A DNA stretch of 64,000 nt, taken from positions 1,488,001-1,552,000 of the forward strand of contig WHVD01000008.1 of assembly GCA_015178975.1 (NCBI GenBank), given 5' to 3'. Below the pieces are notes generated by a model. It was not told the origin of the DNA and did no database searches. It was given only the letters and a program-made list of their open reading frames with translations. Below are positions 10,716-22,231 of this stretch, piece after piece (positions within the stretch are counted from its first letter, which is position 1; every line of letters starts with the position of its first letter). Made by a program: the position numbers and the translations under genes. The stretch comes from Hysterangium stoloniferum. Taxonomy: Eukaryota; Basidiomycota; Agaricomycetes; Hysterangiales; Hysterangiaceae.

Positions 10716-11278
10716 TGTTACGACCCGTTCCCGGATGTTTCAATATCCGACTTCCGATCTCCCACTTTCGATATCCGATATCCGACTACGGAACATCATA
10801 GTTACCATATCATCCGCGTTCTTCGTTTGTTCCGCATTTGGTAATTTGTCCGTTGACAAGTATTCACTCGTTTGTTGTTGTATTCCCGTCTCGGAATATT
10901 GTCTTCCTAATATGTCTTATTGTATTTCCGTTTTAAGAATACTTGCGTTTCCATCTTATTATGGTCTCAGTTTGTAGTACAATAACGAGTAGACTTATAT
11001 TAGTTTCCGCGAATTTGTACTTTACTTTAGATCTGATATCGACTTAGTTTCTTATTCCTCCTCCCGTCTTTCTGTACGCTCGATATTCGGAACTCTTCAG
11101 AACTCTGAATATCCATATCTTCCGTCGTTAGTTCACTTCCGAAATTAAGGACATTGAGCGTTTGCGTAGAGGTGCAGCACATAAGCTGAAGCCGACGTCC
11201 TGACCCTATCCACGAGTTTCCAACTTCCCGGTGACTTCCCGATAGTTCCGGAATAAGTTCCCGACACGGCACTTAACA
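10716..11278 (+). repeat. 5' LTR of element B (L2 family)
   Basis: It starts TGTTACGACC and ends TTAACA. A core around 11171-11200 (GCACATAAGCTGAAGCC) is shared with the L1 and L5 LTR families. Confidence 0.95.
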
Positions 11279-11312
11279 GTATATCAGATCTCAACTCTGC
11301 GACTCGCTCATC

Positions 11313-12539
11313 ATGGGTCCCAAACGCAAAGCTGCCGAAGGACCATCCCAACTTCAATCCCCGTTGCAACTTTACACCACCCAACCCGAAACCCCAATTC
11401 AGCCGACAACATCAGCTTCAATCGAAGAAGTTACCGAGGAGGTTACCGAGGTAACGAAGGATCCCAATGATCCCCATACTTCCGACAACGAAGCAGAAGA
11501 TCAGCCGGAGACATCGAAAAAGAAATCTCCCGACGAACCGACTGAAATGTTGTTTATCAACTCCATTGTGAAATTCGCTGACTATTTGAAATCCGCTGAG
11601 GATAGCAAAGAATCATCCCGCACCGGAGTCAAAGAACCCGAACCATTTACCGGCAAGGATCCGAAAAAATTGAAGAATTTCCTTCTTCAATGCCGTTTCA
11701 GTTTCCGTGATCGACCCAATGCTTTTAAATCCGACAGTCGAAAAGTCAATTTTGCGCTCTCATATCTCAAGGATACCGCTCAGGATTGGTTCGAACCCGG
11801 ACTATCCGGAATATCCAACGAGACACCCGTATGGCTCGACGACTGGGATGCCTTCGTGGAAGAACTGGAAACTAATTTCGGACCTTACGATCAATCCGGC
11901 GAAGCAGAAAACGAACTAATGACGCTCAAGATGAAGGACAATCAACGAGTTTCCGATTATCTCGTCAGGTTCAATACCCTCGCCGCATGATGTGGATGGG
12001 ACGATTCCGCCCTCAGGCACCATTTCTATATGGGACTTCCGTCACGCCTTAAAGATGAAATCTGCAAAGATGGGAAGCCAAAAACTCTCCAACTCATGCG
12101 GATGAAAGCTCAAACATCCGATGCCCGTTATTGGGAACGAAAAGCCGAGGTCTCTCGAGAGAACCCGACGGAACGTTCTCAGAACAACAAGGCATCAACT
12201 AGCAAGTCTTCCGGCAACAACTCAGGCAATAATACCGGCTCTGGCACTAATACTGGCAAATCAAATTCCGACCGGAAGAAAGACAAGAAATCCAACAAGG
12301 AAAAACAGTTAACTTCCGACAAACCCGACATTTCCCATTTGTTGGGTACCGACGGTAAACTCACCCCGAAGGAGAAACAACGATGTATGGACAACGACCT
12401 CTGCCTTTTCTGTGGGAAAGGCGGACACAAGGTTTCCGACTGTACCGTTAAATCCAGCTCTTCCAAGGCTCGCGCGGCAACTTCCACTACGACTATGACG
12501 TCTAAGGAAAAACCCGCCACGGAGTCAAAAAAAGAGTAA
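11313..12539 (+). pseudogene. Gag polyprotein of element B
   Basis: This is the structural capsid/nucleocapsid precursor of about 408 codons, starting at ATG 35 bp after the LTR. It has an acidic N-terminus, a retrotransposon capsid region (about residues 115-225, with FTGKDPKKLKNFLLQC and a YLKDTAQDWF motif), a basic Ser/Asn/Lys linker, and a CCHC zinc knuckle (CLFCGKGGHKVSDC) near the C-terminus. An in-frame TGA at 11988-11990 splits it, and element C has the same TGA. The frame ends at TAA just after a run of seven A (about 12527), and pol continues in the -1 frame there. Confidence 0.9.
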
Positions 12540-15500
12540 GCAACCCTCCGGAATCTGCACGGACAGAGGGTTGCGTTGACTCTCTCCGTGTTTCCGAGGT
12601 TGTTCGTCTCAACGCGTCCGCTCTCTCTAATCCCGATTCATTATTTGTAAAACTCGTCTCTGACTTTCTTGGAAATTTAGTGTTCCGAGCTCTAATAGAT
12701 TCCGGCTCCACACACTGTTTTGTAGATACCACCTTTGCCACGAAACATAATCTGAAACTCCATTCTGTTCCCGCAATTTCCTTGCGTTTGTTTGACGGCA
12801 CTAGCAATACAGCAATTACTCAAGCCTGCAACATGTCTATCCGGTTCCCTTGTGGAACATCCCAGACGGTTACATTTTTCGTAACACAGTTGGACTCTAG
12901 CTGTTCGGCAGTTCTTGGATACAACTGGCTCACCCGATATAATCCGTTGATTGACTGGGTATTGGGCAGTATTACTTTCCGGACTCCCAACACTTCCGTT
13001 CCTCCTGCAGCGTCTTTTCCGGCCAACGCCTTTTCGGCATCAACGGCATCTCCGGCTTCTATTGAAACTTCCGAGCCCCCAAAAATCTCTCTCATCAACG
13101 CTTCGGCATTTGTTAGGGCGAGTAAACTGGATGGCTCGCAATGTTTTTCGATCAGCTTAAAAGTTGATGAAGCATCTGGACGTTTTGTGACTCCAGAATT
13201 ATCCGAGCTAAAAGCCGATCTGGAAGGAGTTCCCGAAAAATACCATGATTTCGCGGACATTTTCAGTAAGCAAAAAGCTGACAGGCTTGCACCACATAGG
13301 CCCTACGACTTAAAAATTGATATTGAGCCCGGTTCAAACCCTCCATTAGGACCTATTTACCCATCATCCCAATTGGAACTTTCGTCTATTCGGGAGTTCC
13401 TGGATGAACATCTGTCGATAGGTTTTATCCGTCCCTCAAAGTCTCCGTATGGAGCACCCGTCCTTTTTGTCCGAAAGAAGGACGGCTCTCTTCGACTCTG
13501 TGTCGATTTCAGAGGGTTAAATTCCATCACACGGAAAGATAAGTATCCACTCCCACTCGTTACCGACTTACTCGACGCCCCACGGAAAGCTCGAATTTAC
13601 ACCAAAATAGACCTCAAACACGCCTATCATTTGGTCCGAATTGCCGAGGGTGACGAATGGAAAACTGCTTTTCGGACTCGCTATGGATCCTTTGAATGGT
13701 TGGTTATGCCGTTCGGCCTTACCAACGCCCCTTCCGCTTTTCAACGTTTTGTTAATGATATATTTTCCGACATGCTTGACGTATGTGTTATAGTCTATTT
13801 GGACAACATTTTGGTATTTTCCGAGGATCCCGCTTTTCACGATGAACAAGTCCATGAAGTCTTCCGAAGACTCCGTAAAAATGGTCCTTTCGCCAACAGT
13901 AAAAAATGTTATTTCGACATGGATTCTATTGAATACTTAGGTTTCATCATCGGCCCTGATGGTCTCCATATGGATGAAACCAAGGTTCAAGTTGTCCGTG
14001 ACTGGCCCGAACCACGGAAGGTCAAGGACATTCAATCATTTTTAGGTTTTGCCAACTTTTACCGTCGTTTTATTCGGAACTGCTCGGATATTACAGTACC
14101 ACTCACTCGTCTTACCCGTAAAACTCAACCATGGGTTTTTGACGACAAATGCCGCTCCACCTTCCAGACTTTAAAAAATGCTTTCACTTCTGCCCCGATT
14201 CTTTCCCATTGGAAACCTGATTTTCCGATTATTGTGGAAACCGATGCTTCCGATTATGCAATTGCCGCGATTCTTTCCATTCAAGAATCCGACGGTGAAA
14301 TTCATCCGGTCGCATTTCTTTCTCGGACACTTTCAGTATCTGAACTCAATTACGACGTTCATGATAAGGAACTTTTGGCAATTTTTGAAGCTTTCAAACA
14401 TTGGCACCATTATCTCGAAGGTTCCGCAACTCCCATTGACGTCGTTACCGATCACAAAAATCTCGAATATTTTTCTACCACTAAACTTTTAACCCGCCGG
14501 CAGGCCCGTTGGTCTGAATTTCTTTCCGCTTTCAACATGATTATCCGTTTCCGACCCGGACATCTTGGTGGAAAACCAGATGCCATGACTCGACGATGGG
14601 ACGTCTATCCTAAAGAGGGGGAAAGTAACTACGCTGTTGTTAATCCACATAACCTGAAACCGGTTTTTACAATGCAACAACTTTCCGCATCTATCCGAGC
14701 AACTTCCCTTTACTATCCAATTATGCGTAGCGTCATTATTATGGACATTGAGGAATTACATCAAGATATCCTTTCCGCACTCACTTCCGACCCGGCCCTC
14801 AAGCCACATTTAGAAGTTCCCGACAATCCCGACCAACCCCGATGGTCACAAGACTCTCAAGGTTTTATCCGTCTCGATGGACGTATCTACGTTCCAGATT
14901 CCAACAATCTCCGACTCCACATACTTCAGTATAAACATGATCATCCAATCTCTGGACATTACGGCATCAACAATACTCTTGGTTTAATCCGTAGAGAATA
15001 TACTTGGCCCAACCTCAGAGATTTCGTAACTCAGTTCTGTAAGTCATGCACCACCTGCTTACGCTCTAAAACCCAGAGGCATAAGCCGTACGGCCTTCTC
15101 AAGCAACTCCCGATACCAGAAAAACCCTGGAATTCAATTTCCATGGATTTCATCGAACAACTCCCGACTTCCGAAGGCTTTACATCCATTCTAGTCGTTG
15201 TGGACCGATTCTCGAAACAAGGCATTTTCATACCCACTCATGATACAATCACGTCCTTACAATTAGCGGAACTTTTCATTATTCACGTATTTTCCAAACA
15301 CGGAGTTCCATCTCACGTAACTTCCGATCGAGGCTCCAAGTTCGTCTCCCATTTCTTCCAGGCCCTCGGAAAAGCCCTCAACATGAAACTACACTTCACC
15401 TCGGGATATCACCCGGAAGGTGATGGACAAACGGAACGTGTTAATCAAACATTGGAACAATATCTCCGCATCTATTGTAATTATCAACAGGACAACTGGA

Positions 15501-16164
15501 AATCCCTTCTTCCGATCGCGGAATTCGCCTACAATAACTCCCCGAATGCAACCACCGGCATATCTCCCTTCTTCGCCAATAAAGGCTATAATCCGAATCT
15601 CACAGTACATTCCGAACGAGATTTGGCTTCTGTCCGTGCTCAAGAATTTATTACCGACCTCGACGAATTACATCAAGAACTTCGGAAAGCTATTTCTTCC
15701 GCACACGAACATTATCAATGTTCCGCGGACAAAAACAGGATCCCGCCTCCTAATTTTAAAGTTGGTGATCAGGTTTTTGACCTTTCGAAATTATAGCACA
15801 AGCCGGCTCACTTTCATGGACTCTCCATCTTCCCGACAGTATGTGAGCAGTCCACCCCGTTTTCCACGTTTCCATGTTAGAATCTTGTGTTCCTAACTCA
15901 TTCCCGGAACGTATTCAGCCTCCATCCCCTCCGGTCATCATTGATGGAGAACCCGAATTCGAAGTCTCCGAAATTTTGGATTCTAAAATCGACAATCGCC
16001 GACGTACTTGTAAATTGCTCTATTTAGTCAAATGGGCAGGTTATGAAGGTACCGACAAGGAAACTTCATGGATATTGGCCACGGAACTTGGACATGCTAT
16101 GGAAATTGTTACTGACTTCCACACGGCTTATCCAGGCAAACCCGGACCTTTATCATCACTCTAA
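12530..16164 (+). pseudogene. Pol polyprotein of element B: protease, RT, RNase H, integrase, chromodomain
   Basis: The main open frame runs to 15796. In order: aspartic protease (LIDSGSTH, about 12697); reverse transcriptase (LRLCVDFRGLN, then YLDN at 13796-13807); RNase H (ETDASDYAI ... HDKELLAI); integrase zinc finger (HX..H, CX2C near 15050); DDE core (SMDFIEQL, TSDRGSKF, HPEGDGQTE). The RT box is YLDN where element C has YLDD, so a catalytic Asp is lost by a change that fits CpG decay. After the integrase a deletion removes the SH3-like block and shifts frame. The chromodomain (15874-16164, LYLVKWAGYEGTDKETSW) is intact but out of frame, preceded by a TGA that C shares. B could move only with help in trans. 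Confidence 0.9.
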
Positions 16165-16249
16165 TCTTTCTGTTCCTTTTCTGATCAACTTCCGACACTT
16201 CCGTTTTCACACTCGTTTTAGGTTTTGCAAGTCAAAAATATTATTAAAT

Positions 16250-16471
16250 CTATCTCAAAGTCTCTGACACCCCAAATCCGCCTTCCACTTCATCTCCTGC
16301 AACCTCCGCACTTTCCACCATATCCTGTACCTCCTCCTGTCGTCGCTTCAACTCCTCCATTTTCTGGCGTTTTTGTTGAAGTTCTGCGACCTTCGACATC
16401 TTTTGAAGTACGGATATTTCGGTATCTGAGTCTTCCGGGGTAGTGATGAACAACGGCCGACGAATCGACAT
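16250..16471 (-). pseudogene. Antisense gene remnant of element B, internally deleted but in frame
   Basis: This is a 73-codon minus-strand frame. The first 44 or so residues match the start of the antisense gene in C (MSIRRPLFITTPEDSD, then a Gln/Lys-rich coil). The last 28 match its C-terminus (VQDMVESAE ... GFGVSETL). About 1 kb present in C, including both introns and the cysteine region, is missing. The junction lies in a short GAGG-type repeat and keeps the frame. A TATA-like box (minus strand, 16522-16528) lies about 55 bp upstream. The stop faces the end of pol 85 bp away. Confidence 0.75.
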
Positions 16472-16645
16472 ACAAGTTGTGGTTAAAGAAACAAAAAACG
16501 TTAATTCGAATATTTGGAGGTTTTTATACTCAGAATAATAACGAAACTCTCACCTCCATAATTGCGTAAATGTCACGACACATAACAGTCAGCCGTCACT
16601 TCAAACACTCAGTACCTAATCACCTCTATGGGATTTCGGCCTAAC

Positions 16646-16655
16646 AGGGGGGTAC
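16646..16655 (+). promoter_or_regulatory. Polypurine tract of element B
   Basis: AGGGGGGTAC directly precedes the 3' LTR. The same tract precedes the 3' LTR in C; A has GGGGGGATAC and D has AGGGAGGATAC. Confidence 0.8.
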
Positions 16656-17218
16656 TGTTACAACCCGTTCCCGGATGTTTCAATATCCGACTTCCGATCT
16701 CCCACTTTTGATATCCGATATCCGACTACAGAACATCATAGTTACCGTATCATCCGCGTTCTTCATTTGTTCCGCATTTGGTAATTTGTCCATTGACAGG
16801 TATTCACTCGTTTGTTGTTGTATTCCCGTCTCGGAATATTGTCTTCCTAATATGTCTTATTGTATTTCCATTTTAAGAATACTTCCGTTTCCATCTTATT
16901 ATAGTCTCAGTTTGTAGTACAATAATGAGTAGACTTATATTAGTTTCCGCGAATTTGTACTTTACTTTAGATCTGATATCGACTTAGTTTCTTATTCCTC
17001 CTCCCGTCTTTCTGTACGCTCGATATTCGGAACTCTTCAGAACTCTGAATATCCATATCTTCCGTCGTTAGTTCACTTCCGAAATTAAGGACATTGAGCG
17101 TTTGCGTAGAGGCGCAGCACATAAGCTGAAGCCGACGTCCTGACCCTATCCACGAGTTTCTGACTTCCCGGTGACTTCCCGATAGTTCCGGAATAAGTTC
17201 CCGACACGGCACTTAACA
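16656..17218 (+). repeat. 3' LTR of element B
   Basis: It is the same length as the 5' LTR, starts TGTTACAACC and ends TTAACA, and is followed by the CAAAG duplication. Most differences from the 5' LTR are C-to-T or G-to-A at CpG. Confidence 0.95.
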
Positions 17219-20160
17219 CAAAGTTTGATTCATGCATTCGGTTTGACTGTCGCCCTCAGGGTGATAGCCCGAAGTGAAGTGTAACTTCATGTCTAGTGCT
17301 TTTCTGAGTGACCTAAAAAAGTGAGAGACAAACTCGGATCCGCGATCGGATGTGACATGCGACGGAACACCATGCTTGGAGAATACGTGGGTGATGAATA
17401 ATTCAGCTAACTGTACAGATGTTATCATGTCATATGTTGGAATGAAAATACTTTGCTTTATGAGCCTATCCACAACAACTAGGATTGCTGTATGACCTTC
17501 GGATGCCAGTAGGTGCTCGATGAAATCCATAGAAATTGAGTTCCAGGGTCTTTCCGGTATCGGTAATTGTTTGAGTAGGCCATATGGTTTGTGTCGCTGT
17601 GATTTAGAGTGTAAACACGTTGTACAAGATTTGCAATAGTGCTTAACAAAATCTCAGATGCCAGGCCATGTATATTCTCTTCTAATGAGTGAGAGGGTCT
17701 TATTGAGGCCGAAATGTCCCGAGATTGGGTGGTCATGCTTATGCTGTAGGATTCGCAGCCAAAGGGTATCGGAATCCGGTATATATGTAGATGCGGTTGT
17801 CAAGTCTAATGAAACCTTGTGAGTCAAGTGACCATCAGGGTTGATCGGGGTCGGACAGGTTATTGAGATGTGCTTTGGTGACTGGGTCTAATGGAAGTTG
17901 CCAATAGTATGTATATCTTGATGTAATTTTTTGGTGTCCATAAGGATAACACTTCGCAAGACTGGATGAATGAGGTAAGTGGCTCGAATAGATGTGGACA
18001 GTTGTTCCAATGAAAACATAGGCTTGAAATTATGCAGATTAACTGTGGTGTAGTCACTACTCCCCTCTTTAGGATAGACATCCCATTGTCTAGTCATAAC
18101 ATCGGGTTTTCCACCAAGGTGGCCGGGATGGAAACGGATTACCATATTGAAGGCGGAGAGGAATTTGGACCATCGGGCTTGCCAATGGGTGAGGAGTTTT
18201 GTGGTTGAAAAGTAAACTAAATTTTTGTGGTCAGTAATAACATCAATCGGGTGAGCCGATCCCTCCAAATAATGTCACCATGTTTTGAAAGCTTCAAATG
18301 TTGCAAGTAGTTCTTTATCATGAACATTGTAGTTGAGTTCGGGTGCCGAAAAAGTGCAAGACAAAAAGGCTACTGGGTGTACTTCACTATCGGTGTCCAA
18401 AATGGACAATATCGCAGCAAGTGCATAATCTGAGGCATCAGTTTCCACAATGAGTTGAATGTCAGGCTTCCAGTGCAACAAAATAGGGGCAGATGTAAAC
18501 GCACTTTTCAATTCTTGGAATGCTGTTTGGCATTCTTCGGAGAAAATCCATGAGGTGTCTTTATGAGTAAGACGAGTGAACGGAACGGTAATTTTTGAGT
18601 ATTTGTGAATGAAACAACGATAAAAATTGGCGAAGCCTAAAAAGGATTGAATATCTTTAACCTTTCAGGGTTCTGGCCAATCTTGAATGACTTGAATTTT
18701 GGAGTTGTCCATGCGGAGACCGTCGGGTCCCATCATGAAACCTAAATATTCAACTGTGTCAACATCAAAAGAACATTTTTTACCATTCGCGAAAAGACCA
18801 TGTTTTCGGAGTCTTCAGAGGACTTCACAAACATGTTCATCATGAAGTGTAGGATCTTCGGAGAATATGAGGATGTCGTCTAAGTACACAATGACAAAGA
18901 CATCAAGGAGGTCGGAAAAGATATCATTGATAAAATATTGAAAGACCGATGGAGTGTTGGTGAGGCCAAAGGGCATCACTAACCATTTGAAGGAGCCATA
19001 GCGAGTGTGAAAAGCTGTTTTCCATTTGTCACCTTCGGTGATCTGAACCAAATGATAGGTGTGCTTGAGGTCTATCTTTGTATAGATTCGGGCCTTCCGA
19101 GGGGCATCGAGTAAATTGGAGATTAGTGGTAACGGGTACTTATCTTTTCAAGTGATCGCATTTAGTCCTTGAACATCAACACAAAGCTGAAGGGAACTGT
19201 CTTTTTTCTGAACAAATAGGACAGGGGCTCCATAAGGAGACTTTGAGGGTCAGATAAATCCTATAGCCAAATGTTCATCCAAGAAATCTCAGATAGCCGA
19301 TAACTCGGACTGCAAGAGAGGATAAACTGGGCCTAGGGGTGGATGTGAACCTTCTTCAATATCAATTTTCAAATCATAAGGCCTGTGAGAAGCAAGTCGA
19401 TCAGCTTTTTGTTTACTGAAGACATCTGCAAATTCATGGTATTTTTCTGGAACACCTTCCAAATCTGTGATCGGTTCAGTCACTGGGGATGCAAAGCGAC
19501 TGGTGACTTCGTCAACTTTAAGATTGACTGTAAATGCTCGGGAGCCGTCCAACTTGATGGCTCTCATAAAAGCTGTGGTGATTATTAGAGAGATGGGCAG
19601 CAGAGAGCTTGGATTTGCCATGGGGGCCCGAGGTGCTGTAGAGGCCATATTTGCCAAAACAGGTGGAAACGGACCAGTCGTATCGGGTGCCGATGGGGTT
19701 CGGAAATAGATACTGCCCAATACCCAATCAATCAATGGATTGTAGCGGGTGAGCCAGTTATGTCCTAGAACCACGGAGCAGCTCGGGTCCAACTGTGTTA
19801 CAAAAAATGTAACTGTCTGAAAGGTTCCACATGGGAACCGAAGTTGGATTTCGCAGGCTTGCGAGATTACAGAGTTTGAGGTACCATTGAAGAGTCAGAG
19901 TGGAATTGGATCTATTGCATAGGTTTTTAACTGATTTTTTTGGGAAAAACTTGTATCTATAAAACAATGGGTTAAACCTGAATCTATGAGAGCTCGAAAG
20001 GTGAGACTCCCAAGGGGTTCTGAAGTAAGATTTATAAACAAGGAATTAGGATCATACAGGGCAGATGCATTAAGTTGACAATTTTCTGGTGTGTGGGGAG
20101 ATTCAATGCAACTCTCCAACTGCATGGAATCCAGAGAGTTGCTTAATCTTTTTTTTGACT
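17219..20160 (-). pseudogene. Element A pol, proximal part: protease to integrase core
   Basis: Read from 20160 down: a protease with LIDSGLTH; an RT whose box reads [11 protein letters not shown] (near 18890); RNase H (ETDASDYALAA); integrase zinc finger and catalytic core (MDFIEHL, TSDRGSEF, HPEGDSQTE), broken at MNQTL by element B. Gag and protease are joined in one frame here, because the A run at the gag end has eight A. Breaks between the readable blocks are mostly TGA where B and C have CGA Arg, for example near 18819 and 18664. Sequence is close to B, C and D in every domain. Confidence 0.85.
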
Positions 20161-21448
20161 TGGCAGCCGGCTTAACTGGTTGTGAGGTCGTGGTATTGGC
20201 CAATCGGGCTTTTGTGGCCTTCGGGCATGTGGCGACTCGGTGTCCAGGATCTGTGCACAACAAACAAAGGTTGTTGTCCATTCGGCATTGCTTTTCCTGT
20301 GGTAGGAGCTTGCCATCGGAGCTGAGTTTGCCAGTTAAGTCAGGTTTGTCTTTATCTTGGGACTTATTCAACTGTTTGCCCTTGCCTTTTTTGTCATTAG
20401 AACCCTTGTTTTTGAACTACTTATCAGAGTTCGAGTTGCTACTATTGTTGGTGTTTTGATTACCAGACTTGTTAGCATTCTTATTGTCCAATGATTTTTT
20501 GTCCGATGGGTTTTCGCGACTAATTTCTGAACATCATTCCCAGTATCGGGCATCCGTGTTTTGCGCCTTTAGATGCATGAGGGGGAGAGTCTTCGGTTTG
20601 CCAGTCTCTCCTTTGGAAACTTCGTCTTTAAGGTGAGATGGGAGGCCGGAGTAAAACTGGTAATGGAGGGCCGAATCACCCCAGTCGCAACATGCGGTGA
20701 GGTTGTTGAACTGGACGATGTAATCAGTGATGCGCTGGGTGTCTTTCATTTTTAGATTAGAAAGTGCAGTTCCAGCATCGCCGGTTTGGTCGTAGGGACC
20801 AAAGTTTGTTTCAAGTTCCTCAACAAAGGCATCCCAATCATGAAGCCAATTGGGATCTTTGGAGGTGAGGCTGGAGAATGCGGGTTCAAACCAGGCTGCT
20901 GCGGAATCCTTAAGGTATGAGAGTGCAAAATTTACCTTTCGGTCATCCGTTGCAAATGCAGCCGGGCGGTCCTGAAAGTTGAATCAACATTGCATGAGAA
21001 ATGTTGGCAATTTCTTCGGGTTTGAGCCGGTAAATGGTTTGGGTTTGTTGACTCAGGTTTGCCCAGGTTCTTTTTCCTTGGTATTGCTTTTAAGGAATTC
21101 GTTAAGGGATCCTAGGGTACCTGAGAACAATTCCCATGTCTTGTCGGGATCAAGAACTGGTTTTTGTTTTGCGGACTTCTTAGAACCACTGGCCTGAGGT
21201 ATGGGTTGGTCACCATCCTCGGGTTCAGGTTCTGGAGCTGATTGATTATTATCCCCTTTGGGTGCTTCGGGTTCAGTTGCTTCAGTAACTTCTTCAGCAT
21301 CGCCAGTAATTTCCACAAAGCGGGATTCTTCAGAGGTTCCTGGTTGCGGGGTTCTCAGAGTAGCTCGGGCTGTATACAGGAAAGGAGACTTGAGAGTGGA
21401 AGATTCTGCTTCGCCACTTGGCTTAGCATCTTTTTTTCTTGGAGGCAT
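20161..21448 (-). pseudogene. Gag of element A
   Basis: It starts at ATG on the minus strand, 37 bp inside the 5' LTR (MPPRKKDAKPSGE). It has an acidic, Pro/Glu-rich N-terminus, the capsid block (NFALSYLKDSAAAWFEPAF), DARYWE before the basic linker, and a CCHC knuckle (CLLCTDPGHRVATC). Several stops interrupt it, including one after residue 131 and one after DARYWE where Arg is expected. It is homologous to gag of B and C along its length. Confidence 0.85.
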
Positions 21449-21485
21449 GATTAACGGAAAGTGTGAGTGTGAAATCAGAATATAC

Positions 21486-22226
21486 TGTTAAGAACTGAAA
21501 ACTGACTAATGTCAGTAGGCTGACAGGGACCGATCGGAAGGACTTGGCTTCACCTTATGTGCTGCACCCTCACAATTATCCATCAGGTGTCCTTAAATTT
21601 TGGATGGGTGGAGACTAGTCCTAATGAATACCTCTCGGCGGAACTACCGATCAGAACCGAAGGATAAGTCGAGTGTCAGGCCAAGGGGTCAGAGACCAAG
21701 AGTGGGCGAGCGCACACGGAGGCGGATAGTAGTGTACTTAGTATGAGACTGCTAAAGATGTAAGAGGGTATTCTGAGTCGATATTCTGATTGCCTAATAA
21801 CTACAACTACAACGGGTTCATATACAAGTATTCAGCATCTAGGAAATACTAACTAGGAGAAGAGTGGAAAACGGTATTGACAAATAAGCTTGACTAGGAA
21901 TGGGAAGGTTATGATTAGTTTGGAGGCCGTGAGATAACTGAGAGCAGAATTACGAGAAAAGGAAATAGTCTGAGGGTTACAAGTATATATAGACATATGT
22001 GAAACATAGAGTAGAATGGATCATCATAATAAAGGGACATATCAGAGTTTAACCAGATAGTACGAGTATATTTTGATGGGGGCGTAAATGGAGTTTGATC
22101 ACCACAAAGGCATACGTCAGCATTGGGAACCTGACGGTTTCCGATGTGAGGACTTGAACTATGACTTGAATAGTCGATAGGAGGCAATAACCTCGGGGAC
22201 TGTTGGGTTGTGACACGGTTGTAACA
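21486..22226 (-). repeat. 5' LTR of element A (L1 family)
   Basis: This 741-bp LTR has plus-strand ends TGTTAAGAAC and GTTGTAACA and is followed by the AATGC duplication. It contains the core shared with L2 and L5 near 21540-21570. It serves as the empty-site reference for the Tc1/mariner insertion. Confidence 0.92.
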
Positions 22227-22231
22227 AATGC

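Larger units (their letters stand above)
10716..17218 (+). mobile_element. Chromovirus B (Ty3/gypsy), full-length, TSD CAAAG
   Basis: This 6503-bp plus-strand element has 563-bp LTRs at 10716-11278 and 16656-17218. It is flanked by CAAAG at 10711-10715 and 17219-17223 and inserted in the integrase of A. I count about 14 LTR differences by eye, most at CpG. The internal region starts GTATATCAG, with no TGG primer site. It holds gag, a pol in the -1 frame, a chromodomain and an antisense remnant. It is the least decayed retroelement in the window, yet it carries several disabling changes. Confidence 0.95.
6315..22226 (-). mobile_element. Chromovirus A (Ty3/gypsy), with nested insertions
   Basis: This is a minus-strand LTR retroelement flanked by the 5-bp duplication AATGC (6310-6314 and 22227-22231). 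Its 5' LTR is 21486-22226 and its 3' LTR is 6315-8677, the latter enlarged by a Tc1/mariner insertion. Order on the minus strand: LTR, gag, protease, RT, RNase H, integrase, chromodomain, LTR. An antisense spliced gene lies between pol and the 3' LTR. Element B is inserted in the integrase. Just inside the 5' LTR the sequence reads GTATAT rather than a TGG-type primer site. Without the insertions it is about 7.8 kb. Stop codons, mostly TGA for Arg, make it inactive. Confidence 0.92.
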
